Below are positions 8,076-12,662 of a DNA stretch of 12,662 nucleotides, one piece after another; positions within the stretch are counted from its first letter, which is position 1; the number at the start of each line of letters is the position of its first letter. The notes beneath the pieces were generated by a model. That model did not search any database, had not been told where the DNA came from, and saw only the letters and a program-made list of their open reading frames with translations. The translations under genes and the position numbers were made by a program. This stretch comes from Ichthyophonus hoferi (Eukaryota; Opisthokonta; Ichthyosporea; Ichthyophonida; Ichthyophonidae), in contig NAOQ01000170.1 in NCBI GenBank assembly GCA_002751075.1, forward strand, positions 76,414-89,075, in the 5' to 3' direction.

Positions 8076-8099
8076 GTATAACAGTATAACAATATAACA
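8076..8099 (+). repeat. Three-copy 8-bp tandem repeat (RTATAACA)
   Basis: GTATAACA-GTATAACA-ATATAACA lies three bases past the end of LTR-like copy 5. The same TATAACA word recurs in the 20-bp duplication at 10504-10543. It is simple replication-slippage DNA. Confidence 0.75.
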
Positions 8100-8730
8100 G
8101 ACCTTTATATGCAACAGAACCAACACAGGATGTCAAATACAGCTACACGTACAACATAGGAAAAAAAGTTATAGTTATAATTATCTAATAATTATGCTGG
8201 GTTCTGAAGTATTCTTCATATAAAATGCTATATCTACAATGTATAAAAATGTTCTGTTTGAGACAGTTTTGAGACACTTGAAATAGTAATATTGAATAAA
8301 ATCTATACAGTTTTTATCTTAAATTCTCTGCTTGCAATATTCGGCTGCCTACCTGAACACAAGTGAAATAATCACTACATGGGCTGCAATCAAGAATAAG
8401 TATTTATTTAGTTTATACAGTTCTAGTCATTGCCGTATACCCGCTATATCATCACATAAATAGACATGAATAAGCTGGTGTGATGTATAATTTAAACGCA
8501 TATTGAAGTTGAGATGTAGATTATTTCACAACTCAATATTATTAGAGCAACCACGGGTACTTAGTGATCTTCTATTGCTTATAAACACAACATATATGAT
8601 GCTAGCTATTATAATTATAATAATCAGCATAATCCTGAATTACTTCAATAATACCTTGCCATCCTATATGTAATATTTCAATAATTTACTCTCAATAGCT
8701 ATTATATACCATCACTAATATTAACTATCA
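8100..8730. other. A+T-rich intergenic stretch, nothing recognised
   Basis: No open frames of note, RNA genes or family repeats, apart from the 18-base string at 8169-8186 shared with 7332-7349. Confidence 0.5.
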
Positions 8731-8830
8731 GTAGGTGGGGTTGTGCCCGCGAGTTTCATAAATCTTGCAAGCTGATTGGTATAAGGGATAGGAAACATGC
8801 GAAAGTGCCCGACGTGGGGAGATCCTATGA
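8731..8830. other. G+C-richer island, possible structured non-coding RNA
   Basis: 46 of the first 90 bases are G or C, against roughly one third around it. GTGGGG (8735-8740) and GTGCCCG (8743-8749) occur at the left end, and GTGCCCG (8805-8811) and GTGGGG (8814-8819) at the right end, that is, the same two words in swapped order. GGG and CCC in each pair can form small hairpins. It does not fit tRNA, 5S or a spliceosomal RNA that I can recognise, and no frame through it is convincingly coding. It is either a non-coding RNA candidate or an island of foreign composition. Confidence 0.3.
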
Positions 8831-9559
8831 ACTTATTTTTGATGACTGGTCTGCCTAGTTCTTTTTGTTTGAAAAAGTACCGTTCTGTTTAGGTATTAGA
8901 GAAAGGAAAAACTTTTAGGTCAGTATATACTTGTCTACCAATAGCTTTATGTTAGAGGATTACAAAGAACCATATATTATGTGTCGTTAAAAAGAGAAAA
9001 TAAAATAAAGCATAAACCCATATTTAGTAAATTAGATAGTTGAAAAGTTTAATCGTATCCAATAAAAACTAAATGAATTTGATCTAATTATTGTTATAAC
9101 CTTATGTGTCATTTTTTGGGATTAAGGCTCATGATTGGAAACCAGTAGAAAGTGTGAAGCGATAAGAGGTGCTTAAATATAGCAGTCATTACATGTATTA
9201 AATAGCAGTGGTAATCTATTCATCAATCATTGATTATATTTAAGATTAAAGTCGAAATCTAGATTTTTTAAAAAACACTTTGATTGGATAGCTAAAATAT
9301 CTATGTAAGGAAAAGAAAAAGATATAAATTGGCAAACGGAGAAAATATGAATATATATATGCATGCTATTTCAAAAGATATATATTGGAGGGAATGAGAA
9401 AGAGAAGGAGAGAGAAGATAATAAGTGTGCACTATACAAATGCTAGTTTCCAAACCCACATAATAATATTCATACATTAATCCTGACTTAAATAAACCTG
9501 CTCCACTAGATAGATTGTCATAAAAACTCCAAGATATTAGTCTATACACCTGTGCATAT
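8831..9559. other. A+T-rich intergenic stretch, nothing recognised
   Basis: No repeat copy or RNA gene seen. A purine-rich run, GGAGGGAATGAGAAAGAGAAGGAGAGAGAAGA-like, covers about 9387-9418. The minus-strand open frame that overlaps here is a composition artefact (see the rejected list). Confidence 0.5.
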
Positions 9560-9680
9560 ATAGCTATATGTACACGTGTGAATAAACCAAGATACACATA
9601 TTTGCACACACATACACAAGCACACATATATACATATATGCATATAAACAAATATATAGATATAAATACATGCATATACC
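9560..9680. repeat. Alternating purine/pyrimidine CA/TA tract
   Basis: Long stretches of CA, TA and CG steps alternate with short breaks (for example TATATGTACACGTGTG, GCACACACATACAC, ACATATATACATATATGCATAT). Such DNA can take up Z-form or cruciform structure. It is a mixed, imperfect dinucleotide microsatellite. Confidence 0.7.
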
Positions 9681-9689
9681 TGACTATGG

Positions 9690-9870
9690 GCGATAAGTAC
9701 CATATCATATGATAGCACAACTTAGCATAGCAAATTACGTCATATCATATGGTATTGCATCTATTTATATCATATTATATCACCAAAAACTTCACTACAA
9801 ATATCAAAGCATATCATCTTATCTCATACCATTTTATAATATTTTATAATATACAGTAGTATATCTTTTC
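9690..9870. repeat. Degenerate pentanucleotide array (CATAT/TATCA type)
   Basis: CATAT, CATAG, ATATC and CATAC words recur at 5-base steps, including the near-inverted pair TACCATATCATATGA and TCATATCATATGGTA. It is the first of several such arrays in the right part of the window. Confidence 0.6.
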
Positions 9871-10450
9871 ATAAATGGTAGCATAACTTTATAATCATAT
9901 ATACATATTGAGGTATAAGTATGGGTATATCTTGCTGCGCTTTCTATAAAATGGCTAAAAAACACACACCTCTCGATCAATTATCACTATTACCAATCTG
10001 TATAGTATGTCACATATCGATTGCTTCACTTTGTGGTGAGATTAGCCAAATATTGTACAACCACTATATTGTCATCAACGATCTCTACTGGACATCTATT
10101 AGCTAATACTAACTCTAATAAAGTATATAAGCTAGGTCCAAACTGGTTCTGGGCATGCCTTTTTTGTTCATAAACATTGTGTACGAATTTATCTAAGCAG
10201 CGAAATTGTACAGTGGCTCAGCTTTAAGTGTTAGATTTTGGAACATATTAGAAACAGATAATTAAGTAAATTTTCTGTCGCAGTAGACTATGGTCTTTTT
10301 CAATCACAGAGTTGTATGGGCCAAAACATAAAGAATATGTAAAGGGAAACATTTATAGTTCGGTTTAATAGTATGCACGGATTGTGGTGTATCATCTATT
10401 GCATAATTACAATAGACCATATATGCCATACGATATATATATCATATAAT
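9871..10450. other. Spacer between pentanucleotide arrays; a doubtful 61-codon open frame
   Basis: A plus-strand frame at 9921-10106 starts MGISCCAFYKMAKKHTPLDQ. Its composition is less repetitive than that of its neighbours, but it has no recognisable domain, no supporting context and a length compatible with chance. No other feature seen. Confidence 0.35.
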
Positions 10451-10750
10451 ATTATACTGTATTATGTAGTAAAATATCATAAAATAGAATACAAAAAATA
10501 AAGTATAATACAATTTAACAGAATATAATACAATATAACAGAATATCTTATGATATGACATACTACATCACCCTATATCCAATGAAATGACATCACGGCC
10601 TATCATAACATATCATATAACAGTGTATGACAACATACTACATTATATCATGTCATATCTTATTATATCAGACCACATCATAACATTTCATATTATACCA
10701 TACGCATCACATCATATCATATCACACCAGATCCTATCCTATCGAACCAT
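10451..10750. repeat. Degenerate pentanucleotide array (TAACA/TATCA/ATCAT type), ~300 bp
   Basis: Read in 5-base steps, the stretch goes through AGAAT, TAATA, TAACA, GAATA, TATCA, CATCA, TACCA, then ATCAT, ATCAC and ATCCT units, with one visible change of phase near 10708. About 60 units remain, most of them mutated. A 20-base unit is doubled exactly but for one base at 10504-10523 and 10524-10543. It is an old, decayed microsatellite with local higher-order duplication. Confidence 0.65.
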
Positions 10751-10760
10751 ATCTTACCAA

Positions 10761-10935
10761 CAAATCTTGCATAGATCAAGCGATCCGTATTGGAGTAAAG
10801 ATACAAATGAGGGCATGACGGAGGATCATTCCAACAAGTCTCGATACATTCCGTCTTCAGAATACTGCCGCTCGGTTTTGTGCGAAGGGCACCCATAAAA
10901 GGAAGCACACACATCATAGCAGGTGTGTGCTGGTA
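10761..10935. other. G+C-richer island with a perfect 9-bp hairpin
   Basis: It follows the pentanucleotide array directly and contains non-repetitive sequence. AGCACACAC (10904-10912) pairs perfectly with GTGTGTGCT (10923-10931) around a 10-base loop. The words GAAGGGCACC, ATAA and ACACAC (10884-10912) recur in similar order at 12206-12230, so part of the island may be a repeat. Both strands are open over parts of it, but neither frame resembles a known protein. Confidence 0.4.
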
Positions 10936-11330
10936 TGGGGAGTGGAAGTGAGGTATATAGTCAATATATGATATAGGGTATCAGGTAGAACGTATAGGAT
11001 ATAGGCTATATACAATAGACAGGACATACTATAGTATGGAATAACCATTATGGATGGTTGGAATTCAGTGGTATGCGTTCACAGGTAAAAACCGCAGATT
11101 AACCTACGTTATAATAATCTCTATTGGTAGAAGGTTACAATATATGCCTTATTGTGATATGGTGATTTTCTCATAACCAATTATATACCGAGTACCAGCT
11201 TGAAGTGAAGGCCAGGTAGTATGAGATTAGCCGGTTATATTGAAATGAGATGACAAGTAACCAATAATAGATAGTAAAATTAATCTGATTATTTATTATT
11301 CGCAGTATATTGAAGATCTATACATATATA
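10936..11330. other. A+T-rich stretch, nothing recognised
   Basis: Begins with GTATA/GGTAT-type 5-base words (about 10945-11040: TATAGTCAATATATGATATAG, AGGATATAGGC) and then turns into ordinary A+T-rich DNA. No gene or RNA seen. Confidence 0.45.
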
Positions 11331-11368
11331 CATGTATCCATACCTTTATATCTATTTATTAATAACTA

Positions 11369-11402
11369 CATACATTCTTCCATCCATTCATCCATACATA
11401 CA
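11369..11402. repeat. Tetranucleotide run (CATN)
   Basis: CATA-CATT-CTTC-CATC-CATT-CATC-CATA-CATA in 4-base steps. The peptide-like run of His, Ser and Ile that it encodes is a by-product. Confidence 0.7.
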
Positions 11403-11685
11403 GAGGCCAACAAATGCGTATATATACGTACATTTACAGGTAACCTCAAATCTATACATTTGTTTTTGTATGATATATATACATATTCTTATTTATACAA
11501 ACCAATGATTGGAAGGATATAAATACCAGCCAATGAAAGTATTGTGGCTTGTTTAAAAGCACTGCGGTGAGTGGAAAGGCTAATGGTGTTGACGTATACA
11601 TATACAAATTGAGAAAAGGCGCACTATCAAACACTACCCCTGAGAGGACTTTCTTCAATCGCCTGTGCGTATAGTAGAGGTGAAT

Positions 11686-11717
11686 GATAGTATGTATGAT
11701 AGTAAGATAGTATGTAT
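11686..11717. repeat. 12-bp word repeated at a 20-bp step (GATAGTATGTAT)
   Basis: GATAGTATGTAT occurs exactly at 11686-11697 and 11706-11717. The 20-base step is a multiple of five and equals the step of the duplication at 10504-10543. Confidence 0.7.
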
Positions 11718-11830
11718 GTGAATGTGAGCAGAAACCTATATGGTATAATAAATTATATTATAGTGCTTATAATTCTATAGTGCAATATTATCTATTTTAT
11801 TAAGTAGTATTGTTTTTTTGGATGGCGGTA

Positions 11831-12160
11831 TAATATATTATAAAATACTACGTTATACTGTACTGCATAGTACAGTACATTATAGTATATTCCAGTTCAC
11901 TACACTGCTTTATATTGCAATATAGTCAATATACTTTAAAAGATACATTATCGTATTAGAATCTCTTACATTATATCACATTATATATAGTTGCACTACC
12001 CAATACATAAGAAATAATAAATTCAACTTTGTCATACTCTTATGGTCAATAGTAATACATTATATAATACCAAAGAATAATATGCAACACAATAGTCTAA
12101 TACGATAGTCTTCAATATTACTGTACATTATAGTTATATAACTTTAAGACCCAATCAATA
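11831..12160. repeat. Degenerate pentanucleotide array (TATAG/TACAG/TACTG type)
   Basis: Words such as TACTG, CATAG, TACAG, TACAT, TATAG, TATAT, TTACA and TTATA recur at 5-base steps to about 11935 and more loosely up to about 12160. It is strongly decayed, so the right edge is arbitrary. Confidence 0.5.
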
Positions 12161-12205
12161 GTAAATAATAAAATCCTCACCCATATTCAGGTTTTTCAAG
12201 GACCT

Positions 12206-12240
12206 TAAGAAGGGCACCATAAGTGAACACACCATTATTG
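12206..12240 (+). repeat. Short relic similar to 10884-10920
   Basis: AGAAGGGCACCATAAGTG-AACACACCAT here compares with CGAAGGGCACCCATAAAAGGAAGCACAC further left. The match is about 30 bases with small gaps, in the same orientation. It may be a dispersed repeat relic or chance. It is followed by three ACGT words within 19 bases (12247-12265). Confidence 0.35.
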
Positions 12241-12355
12241 CTAAATACGTGGACGTAAAGACGTGACTTCCTATGAAGCACCTGATTGCGTTTGTATATG
12301 CATGTATTAATATAGATATATGTTATTGTACTACAATAAAGGATATGCCATTAGA

Positions 12356-12378
12356 GGGTGTAGTGGGATGGGATAGGG
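12356..12378 (+). other. G-quadruplex motif
   Basis: Four GGG tracts (12356-12358, 12365-12367, 12370-12372, 12376-12378) are separated by 6, 2 and 3 bases, which meets the usual G3N1-7 rule. It is followed by GG-TA/GGATA words. It is the only such motif I noticed, and it sits at the start of a pentanucleotide array. Confidence 0.6.
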
Positions 12379-12540
12379 TAGGATAGGATAGTATAATTAT
12401 AATTTGTATAGTACAGTATAGTATAATATAATATAGTACAGTACAGTAGCATAGCATAGGATAGTACATTATAGCATAGTATAGTAAAGTTATTATTATA
12501 TAGCAGAGTATAGTATAATTATTATCCTATAGTATGATGG
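12376..12540. repeat. Degenerate pentanucleotide array (GGATA/GTATA/GTACA type)
   Basis: Clear 5-base steps: GGGTA-GGATA-GGATA-GTATA, then GTATA-GTACA-GTATA-GTATA-ATATA-ATATA-GTACA-GTACA, then ATAGC/ATAGT units, loosening past about 12480. In strand sense it is the reverse of the TATCA/ATCCT array at 10451-10750. Confidence 0.7.
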
Positions 12541-12567
12541 TATAGTTACCTCATAGTAAAGTATAAT

Positions 12568-12591
12568 ATTATATATATATATATATATATT
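12568..12591. repeat. (AT)n microsatellite
   Basis: About eleven uninterrupted AT steps. This is a typical eukaryotic dinucleotide repeat, able to extrude as a cruciform. Confidence 0.85.
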
Positions 12592-12662
12592 AAAGGTGTA
12601 AGTGTGATATGATTGGTATTTACATACAATGAATATTTCTCTTTATAGTTATACGTATATCG

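Noticed and set aside
9130-9180. Possible sixth LTR-like copy (GGAAACCAGTAGAAAGTGTGAAGCG)
   Set aside because: Only about 25 loosely matching bases and none of the downstream family blocks.
9301-9720. Minus-strand open frame of 139 codons with Cys-Val and Tyr-Ile runs
   Set aside because: The runs of CVCV, YVYM and ICIY type come from the CA/TA dinucleotide tract; an alternating repeat lacks stops and gives a false open frame.
10587-10917. Overlapping open frames on both strands (103 and 66 codons)
   Set aside because: Most of the longer one translates the pentanucleotide array (Ile, Ser, His, Tyr). The tails over the G+C island match no family that I know.
11310-11658. Open frames of about 70 codons on each strand
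   Set aside because: The plus frame is driven by the CATN tetranucleotide run; the minus frame has no domain or context. Both are short enough for chance.

Overview
This window looks like an A+T-rich, gene-poor nuclear region of a fungus or another small eukaryote. The species cannot be fixed from the sequence. One gene is recognisable: the 5' half of an MFS sugar-porter gene (GLUT/HXT-like) on the minus strand at 1-699, running off the left edge. It has a plausible TATA promoter (two tandem copies of TATAAAGGG) 73-90 bases upstream of its ATG. There is no Shine-Dalgarno-like site and no operon layout. The rest of the window (about 12 kb) has no confident protein-coding gene, tRNA or rRNA that I can recognise.

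Layout. 700-2210 is plain A+T-rich intergenic DNA. 2212-2530 holds a diverged ~177-bp direct duplication in which a 35-base block is perfectly kept while the block next to it is completely different. 2919-8073 is a nest of at least five diverged copies of one unnamed dispersed repeat, all in the same orientation. The copies begin near TGTTGGAAAT, and the best-kept ones end TTTTAACA. With a TATA box in the longest copy, this fits solo long terminal repeats (LTRs) of an old LTR retrotransposon family; they are treated here as fossils. Between the fourth and fifth copies, 6690-7205 has the look of a badly decayed coding stretch of unknown origin.

The right part, from about 9.5 kb to the end, is dominated by low-complexity DNA: alternating purine/pyrimidine CA/TA tracts, tetranucleotide runs, and above all long degenerate arrays with a 5-base period (TATCA-like at 9.7 and 10.45-10.75 kb; GTATA/GGATA-like at 11.8-12.5 kb, of opposite strand sense). 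Two G+C-richer islands (8731-8830 and 10761-10935) and a G-quadruplex motif (12356-12378) stand out from this background.

There is no sign of genes working together. The picture is one transporter gene beside a repeat-filled intergenic or subtelomere-like region. I did not find a convincing new multi-gene system. The most unusual signals are the conserved-flank/variable-core pair at 2.2-2.5 kb and the strand-switching pentanucleotide arrays.
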